Positions 1 to 12,020 are shown, numbered from the stretch's first letter. The stretch: DNA of 64,000 nt from Candidatus Hydrogenedentota bacterium (GCA_029556545.1 JAKQEQ010000084.1:1-64000), one strand, 5' to 3'. Notes: a model not told the origin generated them from the letters alone. A program made the numbers and translations.

Positions 1-85
1 CGCTTTGGAGTGCTGGAGCTTGCTCCAGCTTTCCCGTCCAGCAAGCTAGCTTGCCGGACAAGAGCGCAAGCAAGCTTGCGCAGTC
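1..85. repeat. Cluster of three perfect palindromes
   Basis: Three perfect hairpin-forming palindromes are packed together. GCTGGAGC at 12-19 pairs with GCTCCAGC at 22-29. GCAAGCTAGCTTGC at 41-54 is self-complementary. GCGCAAGC at 64-71 pairs with GCTTGCGC at 74-81. No gene overlaps them. They resemble REP-type intergenic elements. A role as terminator of a gene to the left of the window is possible, but there is no T-tract. Confidence 0.6.
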
Positions 86-185
86 CACATGCGTCGCGCA
101 CTTTCATCCTCTGCGGGAGAAACCGCAGGTTTCATGACAACTCGTAATCGTAATCGATCCCCTTTCCCCGACGCCGAGGGTCACG

Positions 186-340
186 CGCATTCCGCATTCC
201 GCATTCCGCATTCCACATTCCGCATTCTGCATTCTGCATTCTGCATTCTGCATTCTGCATTCCGCATTCCACATTCCGCATTCCGCATTCTGCATTCCGC
301 ATTCCACATTCCACATTCCGCATTCCGCATTCCGCATTCC
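186..340. repeat. Heptanucleotide satellite (ATTCCGC-type units)
   Basis: About 22 head-to-tail 7-bp units of the form ATTCYRC (ATTCCGC, ATTCTGC, ATTCCAC) run without interruption. The array stays open in several frames and would encode Arg-Asn-Ala-Glu-Cys-like peptides, which are artefacts of the satellite. It ends 20 bp before a consensus promoter at 360-388, so unit-number changes by slippage would alter DNA just upstream of that promoter. Confidence 0.9.
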
Positions 341-359
341 CCTCCCCCTTTTTGCGATA

Positions 360-388
360 TTGACAGCATCACCGCCTCGTGCTAGTAT
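360..388 (+). promoter_or_regulatory. Sigma-70-type promoter for the giant surface-protein gene
   Basis: TTGACA at 360-365 and TAGTAT at 383-388 are separated by exactly 17 bp. Transcription would start near 395, leaving a leader of roughly 245 nt before the ATG at 640. The leader contains a perfect 7-bp stem, CGCGGCA at 461-467 with TGCCGCG at 476-482. No known riboswitch was recognised in it. Confidence 0.6.
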
Positions 389-639
389 CAATTCGAGCAG
401 TAGGGAAGACTCCGAGGCAGACCCATTGTCACCTTGACGAATGCGGTCAGGGCATCCAGCCGCGGCAGTGGCGCTTGCCGCGATTAAAGAGGCAACGCAC
501 GAGGCGTGGGGGGTGAAGGCGTGATTCCCGCCGGCGCAGCCCGCCCAACGGGGGCTCGGTCGGCGATTGTCAGGTGTATGAGCGTTATGGTCCCGGGGCC
601 AAAAACCATGTTCCGCTTATGGCGATAGAGGGTACCCCT

Positions 640-3600
640 ATGCGACTCCTTTGCACTCCTTCCCCCATCATTTCCCGCTTCTCGTACTGCGTTTACCTCA
701 CACTCTTCCTCACAGTGTTCGGCGTCTTGCCCGCCCAAGCCGCCCAGATTACCGGTGTCACCATTCACAGCTTCTCCAGCGAACTCCCCGGCGCCGTTCA
801 GCCCTGCTGCAACCGCCGCGCAAGCTACCTCCTTACCGACCTCGGCCTCAACGTCAACGGCCCCGGCACCATGACCACCGCGCCCGACCCCCCGGGCGAC
901 CAATCCCAACCCGGATACATGTGGCTCAGCGACCAGAATCTCGACATCGCGTCTCAATACGTCACCTTCGACCTCGGGGCCGTCTACGACCTCGACGGGA
1001 CCCGTATCTGGAACTACAACGAGGTCAATCTGCTCATCCGCGGCGTCTACGAACTGCGAATTCTTGTCTCGAAGGACAACGTCACCTATCGCGACATCGG
1101 AACCTACACCCTCGCCATGGCCCCGAGCCCCGCGAGCGCCTACCGCGATTTCTCCCAATACGTCCCCCTACTCGCCTCCGATGTCCGATACGTCACCTTC
1201 GATGTCCGCTCCAGTTGGGGCGATACGATCCACGTCGGCCTCAGCAAGGTCCGTTTCTACTCCGCGCCCAAGGCCACGGCCCCTGTCACCTCCGGCCTCA
1301 TCATGCACCTCGACGCCGCCGACGCCAACGCCGACGGCAGCATCGCGACCGAGCCGGCCAACGGTTCGGTGCTCTCGACCTGGGCCGACAAGAGCGGCCT
1401 CGGCAACCACGCCACCCTCCTCGGCGGCGCGCCCACCTACCTGAAGGGGCGCGTGCACGGTCATCCCGCGGTCCGTTTCGACGGCGACGACGCCTATAAC
1501 CTGCCCAACTTCGCCGGCCTCACCGCCGGCGAAATCTACATCGTGGTCCGCACCGACATGTACCCGCCGGATGCATCCGTGCGCACCGGCTTATGGGACG
1601 CCGGAGCATGGCTCACGTTGCGTTGTCAATTAGCCGCCGGATGCATCCGTGCGCACCGGCTTATGGGACCTCGGCACGGCCTCAGCCCAGACGCACTACT
1701 CCTGGTACGCAAACGACCTTATCTACGACGCTTTCGGAACCAACGTCCGAAACGACCTCATCGAACCCAAATATCCCCTTGACCAATGGAACGTCTACAA
1801 TGCGCGGTCCGCGCCGGGCGCGTGGAACTGCTGGCTTAATGGCCTATCGTTGTATAGCCGCGCCACGAATACGGTGGCCTTCTCCCCAGCGCCCGTCCTC
1901 GGGCGCAGCTTCGGCGGCGTCTTCCTCGTGGGCGACATCGCCGAAGTGGTGATGTACAACCGAAGCCTCAGCGCCGCGGAACGCGCCCAGGTAACCGAGT
2001 ACCTCCAGCGTAAGTACAGGCTTCGCGACAATTACAACGACCGCACGAACGCGCCGCCCGAACTCCAAGGCATAAGGATTCATCTCGATGCGAAGACGAT
2101 GGGCCAATACGGCAACGGCGCGGTAGTGCCTCGGTGGCAGGACCGCTCCGGGAACGCCTATCGCGGCACGGCCATCAACGACCCGAGGTGGGCCCAGTTG
2201 AGCATGGGCGGCAACGCCGCCATGCGCTTCAACGGCAACAGCGAGTACCAACTTGGCAATCTCGCGGGCGCGTTTCCCACGGGGGCCACGGTATTCGTGG
2301 TCACCTCGTTCAACGATGCGGCCTACAACCTTTTCGACACGTTGAACAATGACCCGTGGTGGCGCTGGAACGGAAACGGAAACTCGTACATGGGCGTCTT
2401 CCGCAATCCCCGCCTGGAGAGTTACGTCGCCATGCCGGCCTCCGGCCAGTATGTGTATGCGGTCGAGAGCACCCCGGCGTTTTGGCAAATGTATCAGGAC
2501 AATGTGGCGCGCGGCAGCGTCGGCGCGGCCTATCATGCCGGCAACGACTATCGCGTCAGCGGGGCCTATGGAGCAGCGGCAAAGTACCTTAGCGGCGATA
2601 TTGCCGAAGTGATCGTGTATGACCGCGCCCTTTCCGCCGAGAAACAGGGGCAGGTGGGCGCGTATCTCCGCGAGAAATACCGGGTGAATACGACGCACTC
2701 GGATGTGCCCGTAACGCGGAATCGGGTTTTCCATATTGCCGCGGACGCCATTCCCGACGCGGTCGACGGCGGCGTAATCGGCGCGTGGCCCGATATCTCC
2801 GGCAGCGGCTACAACCTCGCACAGGTCGTCGGCAACCCCACGTATCATCACAACCGCGTCAACGGCAAGCCCGTCGTGCGGCTGGACGGCGGCTCCGACG
2901 GCAGCGGCGACTCCCTGCGTTTCAACGCTCCCACCAACCAGCAGATGACCATATTCGCCGTCGCGCGGGGAACAAGCTATCACTCCCTGGTCCGTTGGCA
3001 GCCCGGCAACTGGCTGGTCTATCCCTGGGCCAACGGCGACCTCATCCAGACACAGAACGGCAGCACGGGCGGCGGGATCAACGCCGGCTACGTCGTCGAC
3101 GAGTGGAACGTGGGGACGGCAGTGATCGCGACGGGCGTCACGAACGGGACGCGCACCTATCGTAACGGTCAGCTTCGCGGCCAGATGACCTATAGCGTGG
3201 GCTGGGACACGCTCACGCCGGTCTGGATCGGCAGTTACCTCGGCAGCAGCGAATGGTCCGCCGCGGACATCGCGGAGATTATCATCTATCATCGGGCCCT
3301 CAGCGACACGGAGCGGCGGCTGGTCGAGCGCTACCTCATGAAGAAGTACGGCCTCGACGGCGCGGGTCCCGGCGGGCTGCACACCGCGGACCTCGAAGTC
3401 TGGCTGCGCGCCGACAAGGACGTGAAGACCGACGCGAGCGGCTTCGTCAACGAATGGGGCGACCAGAGCGGGTTCAATCGATACATATATCAAAGTACCT
3501 TGTCCCAACGACCGGATTGGATACCTGGTGTCGTGAACAGCCTGTCCGTCGTGCGGTTCAACCCCAACAGCGGCGAACCGAGCACGGTCGAGTATCTCAA

Positions 3601-6600
3601 TTCCGATACGTATTGGCCGAGCGGCACTTTGGGCGCAAGTGTCTTTGTCACTGCCAAGAGCAACGTCAACGACACCTTCGGCTACCAATCTATCGTGCGG
3701 TATCAGTCGGCCTATTGGTTGATCTATCCCTGGTACAACAGCTTCATTATCAATCCCGACAGCGGCACTTCGGGAGTGCCAACCGGCCTGGACCCGCTGA
3801 TTTGGAACATCGGTGAGGGACTCTATCGAGCGAACACGACCAACGGGTTTCAGACCTTCAAGAACAGCGCGCTGGTAAGTCAGAAGACCAGCGCCGACAT
3901 TCAATTGCAGTCGGCGCATCTGTTGATCGGCGCCTGTTGCGACGCCGGTGCGGTAAACGGGGAATCCCCCAATGCCGACGTGGGCGAGATCGTCGTGTAC
4001 AGCTCCCGGGTCAACGAAGCGAAGCGCATACTGGTCGAAAACTACCTCAGCGCCCGCTTCAATAAGCCGCTGGCCGCCAACGACGTCTATATCGGCGACG
4101 AGCCCGCCCAAGGCAACTACGACTGGGCCGTGGCGGGTATCGGCCGTCTGGGCAACCCAGTGGACTTCGGCGACGGCCCGAACCCGTTCGGGGCGGGCGT
4201 AAACCTGATCGGGCGGTCCGAGGGGCTCATCATCGAGGAATCGAGCTTCCTCCAGGACAGCGGGGATTTCCTCGTGGCGGGGCACAACGGCCTGCCCAAC
4301 CAACTCACGAACGCCGATCTCGTCGGCACGGGCGCGCAGAACCGTTGGAGCCGCATCTGGTACGTCCAGAAGTCGGACGTGAACGGCAACGGCGGGCAGG
4401 TCCTCCTGCATTTCAATTACACCGAGGGCCAAGTCGCGGGCGCGCAGAGCGGCGACATGCTGCTGCTGCGCCGCGCGGGGACGTCGGGCAATTTCACGAC
4501 CATCGCCACGTCGTCCGCGCCCTTCGGCGATCAGTATACCTTCACCCTTAACACAGCCTCCTTGGCCAACGGCTATTTCACCGTCGCGGAACGCGACACC
4601 ATCCCGCCGGTCATCACACTGGTCGGCGGCGACATGGTCATCGAGTGCGGCGGCGGCTACGCCGATCCCGGCTACTCCGCCACCGACAACTCGGACGGCG
4701 ACATCACGGCAAATGTCGTGGTTTCCGGCGCGGCAGTCAACCCGAACGTCCGAGGCACGTACGTGGTGCGGTACAACGTCTCCGACACGGCAGGCAACGC
4801 CGCCGTCGAGCGCACCCGCACCGTAACCGTCGTCGATACGACGAACCCGGTGATTACTCTGCTAGGCAGCAACCCCGCGTTCGCGGAATGCAGCGTCCCT
4901 TACAATGACGCCGGCGCAACCGCGTCCGACACGTGCGCAGGCGACCTGAGCAGCGCGATATTGGTCTCGGGCCTGCCCATCAACACAAGCGCCACCGGGT
5001 CTCACACCGTCACCTACAACGTCACAGACCCGGCGGGGAACGTTGCCACGCCCGTAACCCGCTCGGTCAACGTGGTAGACACCACGCCGCCGGTCCTTAC
5101 CGTCTACGGCGGCGACATGCTGCTCGAATGCGGCGTCGACACCTTCACCGACCCCGGCGCCGACGCCGTTGACGCCTGCGTGGGTCCCGTCCCCGTGATG
5201 GTCGGCGGCGCCGTCGTGGATGTGAACAACACCGGCGTCTATGTCATCACGTACAACGCGACCGACGGCGTCAACCCCGCGCCGCAGCAAACCCGGACCG
5301 TCACCGTATCCGACACGCGCGGCCCCGTCATCACGCTTAACGGTTCCGCCAACATGACCGTCTTGCGCTTCACGTCCTTCGTCGATCCCGGCGCCGTGGC
5401 CATCGACGACTGCGAAGGCGACGTTTCCGGTTCCCTGATCGTGACCGGGACCGTCGACACCAGCGTCCTCGGGCCCCATGTGCTCACCTACAATGCGAGC
5501 GACGGCGGCGGCCGCCCCGCCGCGCCCATTACGCGCACCGTCACCGTCGTCGCGGGCAATGCGCCGGTGATCACGCTCATCGGCGACCCGGTGGTCACCA
5601 TCGAGTGCGGCAGCGGCCCATACACCGACGCGGGCGCCACCGCTACCGACGTGGAAGACGACGACGCACTGCTGACCGCCGCCATTGTCGTCGGCGGGCT
5701 GCCCATCGACACCAACGCGCCCGGAACCTACACCGTCACCTACAACGTCACCGACTCCAACGGCAACCCCGCCACCGAAGTCACCCGCACCGTCATTGTC
5801 GAGGATACGCAACCGCCGCAACTCGCCCTCATCGGCAACCCCATCGAAACCGTCGCCTGCGGCGGCATCTATAATGACGCGGGCGCCACAGCGACCGACA
5901 CCTGCGACGACGACGTGCTCCTCACGAGTCAGATTCAGGTCACCGGCCTGCCTGTCGACACCGGCAACCCTGGCAGCTACACCATTACCTACCGCGTTTC
6001 CGACGGCTCGGGCAACCAGGCCGCGCCCATAACCCGCACCGTCAACGTGGTCGACGTCATCCCGCCCATTATCACCCTGCTCGGCAATCCTTACGAAATA
6101 GTTCCCTGCGGCGGACTCTACACCGACGCCGGGGCGATTGCGAGCGATGTCTGTGACGACGACGCAGCCCTCACCAGCAGCATCGTCGTCACCGGTCTCC
6201 CCATCGACACCGGCGTTCCGGGCGTCTACACCGTCACCTACAACGTCTCCGACGTTTCGGGCAACCCCGCGATACCCGTGTCGCGCACGGTCGAGGTGGC
6301 CGACAACGAACCGCCCGTTATCACCCTTAACGGCCCCCCCGTCGTCCAGGTCATCGTCAACGGGACCTACACCGAACTCGGCGCATCCGCCCTCGACGCC
6401 TGTGAAGGCGACCTCCCCGTCATTATCGGCGGTCCCATCGTCAACACCGTGCTTCCGGGCACCTATATCGTAACGTATAACGCCATGGATTCCTCAGGCA
6501 ACGCCGCCATCGAGGTCACGCGCGAAGTTGTCGTGACCGCGGGCGCGGCCCCGTATATCGTCGAGCACCCCCTCGACGCCACCGCCGCCTATGGCGACCC

Positions 6601-8044
6601 CGCGCAATTCTTCGTCAGGGCCATCGGCCTGGACGTGCTCACCTACCGCTGGCTCCGCGACGGCGTGCCCCTCGCCAACGACGCCAAGCACCAAGGCGTC
6701 TTCACCGACACGCTCAGCGTGCTCGCCGCCGAGAACGCCGACGAGGCCGCCTACCGATGCCGCGTCACCAGCGCCGGCGCGTCGACCGACTCCCTCGCCG
6801 CATGGCTCACCGTCAACGACCCCGGCATCCTCGTCCATCCCGTCGGCATAGCCGTGGCGCCCGGCGCCACCGCCCAATTCACCGTCACCGCCGCCGGCAG
6901 CGGAGCGCTCACCTATGCGTGGTACTTCAGAAACACGCCGCTGACCAACGGCGGCAACATCTCCGGCGCCGACACCCCAACCCTCACCATTGCCAACGCC
7001 CAGAGAAGCGTGGACGACGGCGAATACTACGTCGTCGTCTCCGGCGCGGACGGCCCCATCGAGTCCGAACGGGCGACACTGACAGTGGGCAACCCCATCG
7101 TGGTGAAACACCCCGAGTCCGTCGTCGCGCCGCGTAACAGTAACGTTACCTTCCAGATCGAGGCCGTGGGTGTGCCCCCGCTCCTCTACCGCTGGCGCAA
7201 GAACGGCGTCAACCTCGTCAACGGCGGTCGCGTCTCCGGCGTCGATACGCCCACGTTGTTGATTACCGGCGTGCTCGAAGCGGACGAGGCCGACTACTCC
7301 TGCCGCGTCGTCGGCCAGAACATCGTCGAGTCCAACCCCGCCTCCCTCACCGTCCTCGGGCCGCCCATCATCGCGGGCGTGCGGCAACTGCCCGAGAACG
7401 GCATCGTGCCCGTACAGGGACCGGCGGCCATCACCGTCCTCGTCTCCGGAGGCGCGGAACCCTTCTCCTACCAGTGGCGCAAAGATGGTCAGCCCCTCGC
7501 CAACACCGGCCGTATCACCGGGGCCACCGCGGCCACGCTGAACATCGCCACCGCCGTCCGCGAAGACGCCGGACTCTACGACTGCGTCGTCACCAACCCC
7601 GTCGACAGCACGGTGTCGCCCGCCGTCCGATTCCGCATCGGGCTGACCTTCACCCGCAACCTCCTGCCCCGCACCATCGAGGAGACAGATCGTCTTGATT
7701 GGGAAGTCCACGTGAACGGTGCGTTCGGCGACTTCGGGTTCCAGTGGTTCCGCGAGCAACCCGGAGACAAGGCCCTCGTGCCCCTCGTCGATGGCGGCGC
7801 CATCTCCGGAACCACAACAAACACCCTTGTTATCGATCCGGTGGCCATGGACGATGCGGGAGTCTACATGGTTGTCTGTTCCGACGAACTTGAAAGTATC
7901 ACCTCCGATCAGGCCCAACTGACCGTGGTCGAGCACCTGTCGGCTGTAAACCTGGTCGGCTTGCTCGTGCTGCTCGGGCTGTTCTCCGCCCTGCTCGGCG
8001 CATTTGCCTGGCGCGGCACAACACAACGGGAGAGCCGCATATAG
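640..8044 (+). pseudogene. Giant LamG / DUF5011 / Ig-like surface protein, frameshifted by a 70-bp duplication
   Basis: The gene encodes a secreted, probably cell-surface adhesin or carbohydrate-binding protein. The ATG at 640 follows GAGGG and opens a signal peptide of about 33 residues. Next comes an F5/8 (discoidin)-like domain and four LamG/concanavalin-like modules, each ending in a motif like AEVVMYNRSLSAAERAQV. Eight HYR/DUF5011-type modules run from about 4602 to 6540, with a recurrent TYTVTYNVTD motif. Five Ig-like modules lie at about 6547-7930. The C-terminus has one hydrophobic segment and a basic tail, which suggests membrane anchoring. A 39-bp direct repeat offset by 70 bp (1561-1599 and 1631-1669) shifts the frame: the first part stops at 1782 and the rest is open from 1649 to 8044. 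Removing 70 bp restores one frame of 2,444 codons. This could be a genuine mutation or an assembly error. Confidence 0.85.
1561..1669 (+). repeat. 39-bp direct repeat, 70-bp offset, causing the frameshift
   Basis: The 39-bp segment 1561-1599 recurs at 1631-1669 with one difference (C1563 versus G1633). The two copies are separated by 31 bp of unrelated sequence. The 70-bp offset is not a multiple of three and accounts exactly for the +1 frame change between the two halves of the host gene. Confidence 0.95.
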
Positions 8045-8133
8045 GGTCAACGGACTACGCAGTAGCAAGTGCAAGAAGCAAGGCGCGATTGCCACGAAAT
8101 GCATGTAAGTGGTTGTCGTAGAGTAGGTTATGG

Positions 8134-8154
8134 GGTCTTGCCCTCGCCAAGACC
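8134..8154. terminator. Hairpin 90 bp downstream of the giant gene
   Basis: GGTCTTG (8134-8140) pairs perfectly with CAAGACC (8148-8154) around a 7-nt loop. There is no T-run after it, so it may be a transcript-end stabiliser or a weak terminator rather than a classic intrinsic terminator. Confidence 0.35.
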
Positions 8155-8188
8155 ATCGAGACGCAACGGGTTGGCGAGAAGAAAAGAC

Positions 8189-8217
8189 TTGACAATTTTC
8201 CTACTTTAAGGTACATA
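8189..8217 (+). promoter_or_regulatory. Consensus promoter upstream of the prepilin-like gene
   Basis: TTGACA at 8189-8194 and TACATA at 8212-8217 are separated by 17 bp. The surrounding sequence is noticeably more AT-rich than the rest of the window. The next start codon in the same direction is about 450 bp away at 8669, which implies a long leader or a separate small RNA. Confidence 0.65.
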
Positions 8218-8223
8218 GACTAT

Positions 8224-8626
8224 AAAGGAACCTTGATAACGGCCGAGTGTTTGGCGAAAGCCGCAGGTGCGTGTCCAGACCCCGACCGGGTGGGGAAGAT
8301 GGTTGTACGTCTCGAGAGGCGAGACTGGAGGCAACACCAGAGGCGGCGGTGGGAGCATAGCGATTCGTGGCGCCCCGTTGGCAGAGGAAACTGAAGTCTG
8401 CGTGGGGTTCTTCGGGGGCTAAAGCGAAGCGGGGCCTTTAGTGTTCCGCCAAAGGAAGGCCACGCAGGAATTGTGAGGCAAGACATGCAATGGGACAACG
8501 GGCGAGGCAGGGCTGCCGCATTTTCATCGAAACCCGCTCGCGACGCATGCAAGACACTTGGAGACCGCCCGGAAGAATCCTGACTGCGAGGTAGTGACGC
8601 GCGGCTTAACCGCGTGAGCATTCATA
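8224..8626 (+). ncRNA. Candidate structured leader or small RNA of unknown class
   Basis: About 400 nt between a consensus promoter and the prepilin-like gene contain no convincing gene but several stems. GTCTCG pairs with CGAGAC (8309-8325), and CTGG pairs with CCAG (8325-8340). A closing stem CTGCGTGG (8398-8405) with CCACGCAG (8460-8467) encloses CTAAAG (8419-8424) with CTTTAG (8436-8441). It lacks the conserved core sequences of RNase P RNA, tmRNA, SRP RNA and the GEMM riboswitch as far as can be judged by eye. A 6S-like RNA cannot be excluded. Confidence 0.35.
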
Positions 8627-8668
8627 ATGAAAACGATGTATACTGTATTGAAGGAGGACTCAAGAGCC

Positions 8669-9646
<978 letters not shown>

Positions 9647-9681
9647 GGACAACCTGAGATAACCGCGTGTGTCTGCTTATG

Positions 9682-9718
9682 CCGCGCCCGGACACATACC
9701 CCGGGCGCGGCTTCTTGC
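9682..9718. terminator. Strong hairpin terminator between convergent genes
   Basis: GCCGCGCCCGG (9682-9692) pairs perfectly with CCGGGCGCGGC (9702-9712) around a 9-nt loop, followed by TTCTTG. It lies between the prepilin-like gene (plus) and the rhodanese gene (minus) and could serve both strands. Confidence 0.7.
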
Positions 9719-9746
9719 ATTCTCCCGAACACCCGGCTCCGCACGC

Positions 9747-10607
9747 CTACTTCGGGCCTTCTCCCGCCACGTTCAGACCCGGATGGCGCCCCCACTCCGC
9801 CATGGACCCGTCATAGACCGCCACGCGCTCGAAACCGGCCAGACGATAGACAAAATAGCCCACCGACGCATCGCGCCCCGAGTTGCAGTACGTAATCACC
9901 GGCTTCGCGGGCGATCCTTCGACGGCGGCCCTCAAGTTCGCCTTGGGTCGCAGCGCATAGTACGCCGTACCCTCATCCCCCGACTTCGCGACGAAATCCG
10001 TCGCGGGGAGATTGCACGCCCCCGGTATGTGGCCGGCGCGCGCCACGAAGTCCTCCTTCGCGAGCCCGGCGTATTCCTCCGGCGGCCGCATATCGACCAG
10101 TGTCCTGCCTGACCCCGGCGTGATCGCCTCCAGAACCTCGTCCCGCGTCGCCAGCAGTTCCGGCCTCGGCCGCAACGACAGCACCCGCCCCTCGCCCGAC
10201 GGCCCCCGCGGCTCGCCCGTTTCTATCGGACGCCCCTCCGCGCGCCATTTCGCGAATCCGCCATCGAGCACCGAGACCCGAGGAAACCCCACGTACTCCA
10301 GAATCCAGAACAACCGCGTCGCGTGTTTGAGGTCGTCCGGAGCTTCCATGGCCCCGTAAACCACCACGTGACGCGCCGGGTCCAGACCCGCCCACGACAA
10401 CAGCGCCGCCACTTCCTCCACCGGCTTCAGAAGCCCATTAACGCCGTCCCGATCCTCCGACAGCGTGGCCGAGTCCAGATGCAGCGCGCCGGGAATGTGC
10501 CCCGCCACATAGGCGTCCCGCCCACGCACGTCCACGATCTGCACGTCCTGCAACTGCATCAACTGGTCCGTCGAGACCAACAACATAAGAAACGCTACCG
10601 TACTCAT
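9747..10607 (-). CDS. Two-domain rhodanese / thiosulfate sulfurtransferase
   Basis: The 286-aa protein has tandem rhodanese domains, with characteristic IVDVRGRDAYVAGHIPGA in the N-terminal half and TLVDMRPPEEY plus RAGHIPGA in the C-terminal half. Only the second domain has an active-site cysteine loop (CNSGRDAS, around residue 240). The corresponding loop in the first domain (VVVYGAMEAPD) lacks cysteine, as in thiosulfate/3-mercaptopyruvate sulfurtransferases. It should transfer sulfane sulfur from thiosulfate or mercaptopyruvate to a thiophilic acceptor. GAGGAGG lies 8 nt before the ATG at 10607. No clear signal peptide is present, so it is probably cytoplasmic. It stands apart from its neighbours, with 46 bp to the end of the next gene upstream. 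Substrate preference cannot be decided from sequence. Confidence 0.88.
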   Translation of the reverse strand: MSTVAFLMLLVSTDQLMQLQDVQIVDVRGRDAYVAGHIPGALHLDSATLSEDRDGVNGLLKPVEEVAALLSWAGLDPARHVVVYGAMEAPDDLKHATRLFWILEYVGFPRVSVLDGGFAKWRAEGRPIETGEPRGPSGEGRVLSLRPRPELLATRDEVLEAITPGSGRTLVDMRPPEEYAGLAKEDFVARAGHIPGACNLPATDFVAKSGDEGTAYYALRPKANLRAAVEGSPAKPVITYCNSGRDASVGYFVYRLAGFERVAVYDGSMAEWGRHPGLNVAGEGPK

Positions 10608-10653
10608 TTCACATGCCTCCTCTCGATACCCGCGTTCTCATTGTCGCAAACAA

Positions 10654-11922
10654 CTAATCTCCGGTCCCGATTTCCGCGAACGAAAACCGGATCAGCCGGT
10701 CGAACAGCGGCGTCTTTCGCACCCGCCCTATCTTTTCTCTGTCCCCCCAGTCCGGAACGTACTCGAACTCCAACAATCCAAATCCTTCTAGAGGGTTGAC
10801 GATTCTCGTTACCGTGACGAGTTCGGCGAGAAACAGGCGGTCGGCCGCCACCAGCGTGTCATAGAGCATGGGCAAGAGCACGCGGCGCGGCACGTCGTCC
10901 TTGTCGACCCAGTCATTCAGTCCCTTGTGAATCGCGTAGAGCGAGTAATTGACGCCGTCCTGAACGTCATCCTCGACCGCGCACCGATCAAGATACGCCA
11001 AGGAAAACTTCGAGAAAAACGTGCGAAAGAGAAGCAGATACAACTCGACCGCGGCCGTGTCGGCCATCAACCGCTGGCCTTTCTTAGTAACCGAGAAGTG
11101 GCCCCGTTGCAGGCGAATGAGTCCCGCCAACTCCAGGACGACGCGGACGATATGGGCGGGACGCACCTCGAATTCGTTGATAACCTTGCAGAATTTCCGC
11201 AGGTCCTCGATATAGCCCTCGCGGTACGCCAGCGCATCTATCAGTTCCGCCACAAAGGCCCGGTTCAGGTTCTTGGAGGTGGTCGCTTTCACCCGTTCGC
11301 GCGAGTCGATTAGACGCAGCATGCGCCGCGCGTTCTCGGCAAACACCGCGTTCGACACTTCATGCGGTTCGAGATCGGCATTGATCCTGATGATCCCCTC
11401 CGGACCGTCGATAGACGTCGACATCAGCGCAAAGAACTGCATCCGAGACAGCCCCGCCAGTTCATCTATCGGCGCCTGCGCCGCGGCGGCCAATTCCTCC
11501 CTCGCGGGCAGTCTCCTCTCCCGCCTCGCTCGTCCGGTCCGCTCAACCACTTCGTCCCGCCAAGGATGGCCCACAGAGCCGGGTTCGACCTCCGCGCCCT
11601 CCTCGATGTCCCCCTCCCCCTCCTCCTCGACGAGCCCGTCGCGCCGCAAATTCTCTTCCAGTATCCGAAGACTCCTCGCCACCAGTCCCCCGAAGTGCTT
11701 CCGCTGGTTCGCGCCCGGCGCGGTCTCCGACAGCGTGAAGAAACAATCCACCAGTTCCGCCGCGTCGTCAGGCGTCAGCCGGCATACAAGCACCCCGTCC
11801 TTGATCAACCCAAAACGCATGTTTTCCCGCAGTTCCGGTGACGGGGAGGCGTGCTTGAGGACGTAATCGCGGTCCGCCACCGTAATCTTCAGTAGTATCA
11901 CCCGATCATCCAAGACGCGCAT
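10654..11922 (-). CDS. Uncharacterised 422-aa protein with a winged-helix-like C-terminal half
   Basis: I do not recognise this protein as a named family. The N-terminal 80 residues are a mixed region. Residues about 95-145 are low-complexity, acidic then basic. The C-terminal half is helical and contains a winged-helix-like stretch (VRVVLELAGLIRLQRG, then FSVTKKGQRLM), followed by LLFRTFFSKFSLAYLDR. Such helical modules are, from memory, sometimes fused to pRiA4b ORF-3-like domains; that resemblance is tentative. No signal peptide or membrane segment is visible. GGAGG directly abuts the ATG at 11922, which is too close for good initiation. The TTG at codon 4 (11913) has ideal spacing and may be the real start. 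A DNA-binding or adaptor role is possible but unproven. Confidence 0.6.
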   Translation of the reverse strand: MRVLDDRVILLKITVADRDYVLKHASPSPELRENMRFGLIKDGVLVCRLTPDDAAELVDCFFTLSETAPGANQRKHFGGLVARSLRILEENLRRDGLVEEEGEGDIEEGAEVEPGSVGHPWRDEVVERTGRARRERRLPAREELAAAAQAPIDELAGLSRMQFFALMSTSIDGPEGIIRINADLEPHEVSNAVFAENARRMLRLIDSRERVKATTSKNLNRAFVAELIDALAYREGYIEDLRKFCKVINEFEVRPAHIVRVVLELAGLIRLQRGHFSVTKKGQRLMADTAAVELYLLLFRTFFSKFSLAYLDRCAVEDDVQDGVNYSLYAIHKGLNDWVDKDDVPRRVLLPMLYDTLVAADRLFLAELVTVTRIVNPLEGFGLLEFEYVPDWGDREKIGRVRKTPLFDRLIRFSFAEIGTGD

Positions 11923-12020
11923 CCTCCATTCACAAGACCCTTCGTGCGGGCAGCGCGCGGGAACTCCCGCCTGCGCGGAGACGCCGCCGTGCCTGAGCGG
12001 CGTGCGCGCCGACCGTCGCG

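Noticed and set aside
89-391. Overlapping open frames on both strands encoding Arg-Asn-Ala-Glu-Cys-like repeats
   Set aside because: They are translations of the 7-bp satellite at 186-340 and have no ribosome site or non-repetitive domain.
1844-4432. Long antisense open frame (about 860 codons)
   Set aside because: It lies opposite the LamG region of the giant gene. The GC-rich codon pattern keeps the antisense frame open, and the product has no recognisable domain.
8224-8626. RNase P RNA, tmRNA, SRP RNA or GEMM riboswitch
   Set aside because: The conserved core sequences of these RNAs were looked for by eye and not found.
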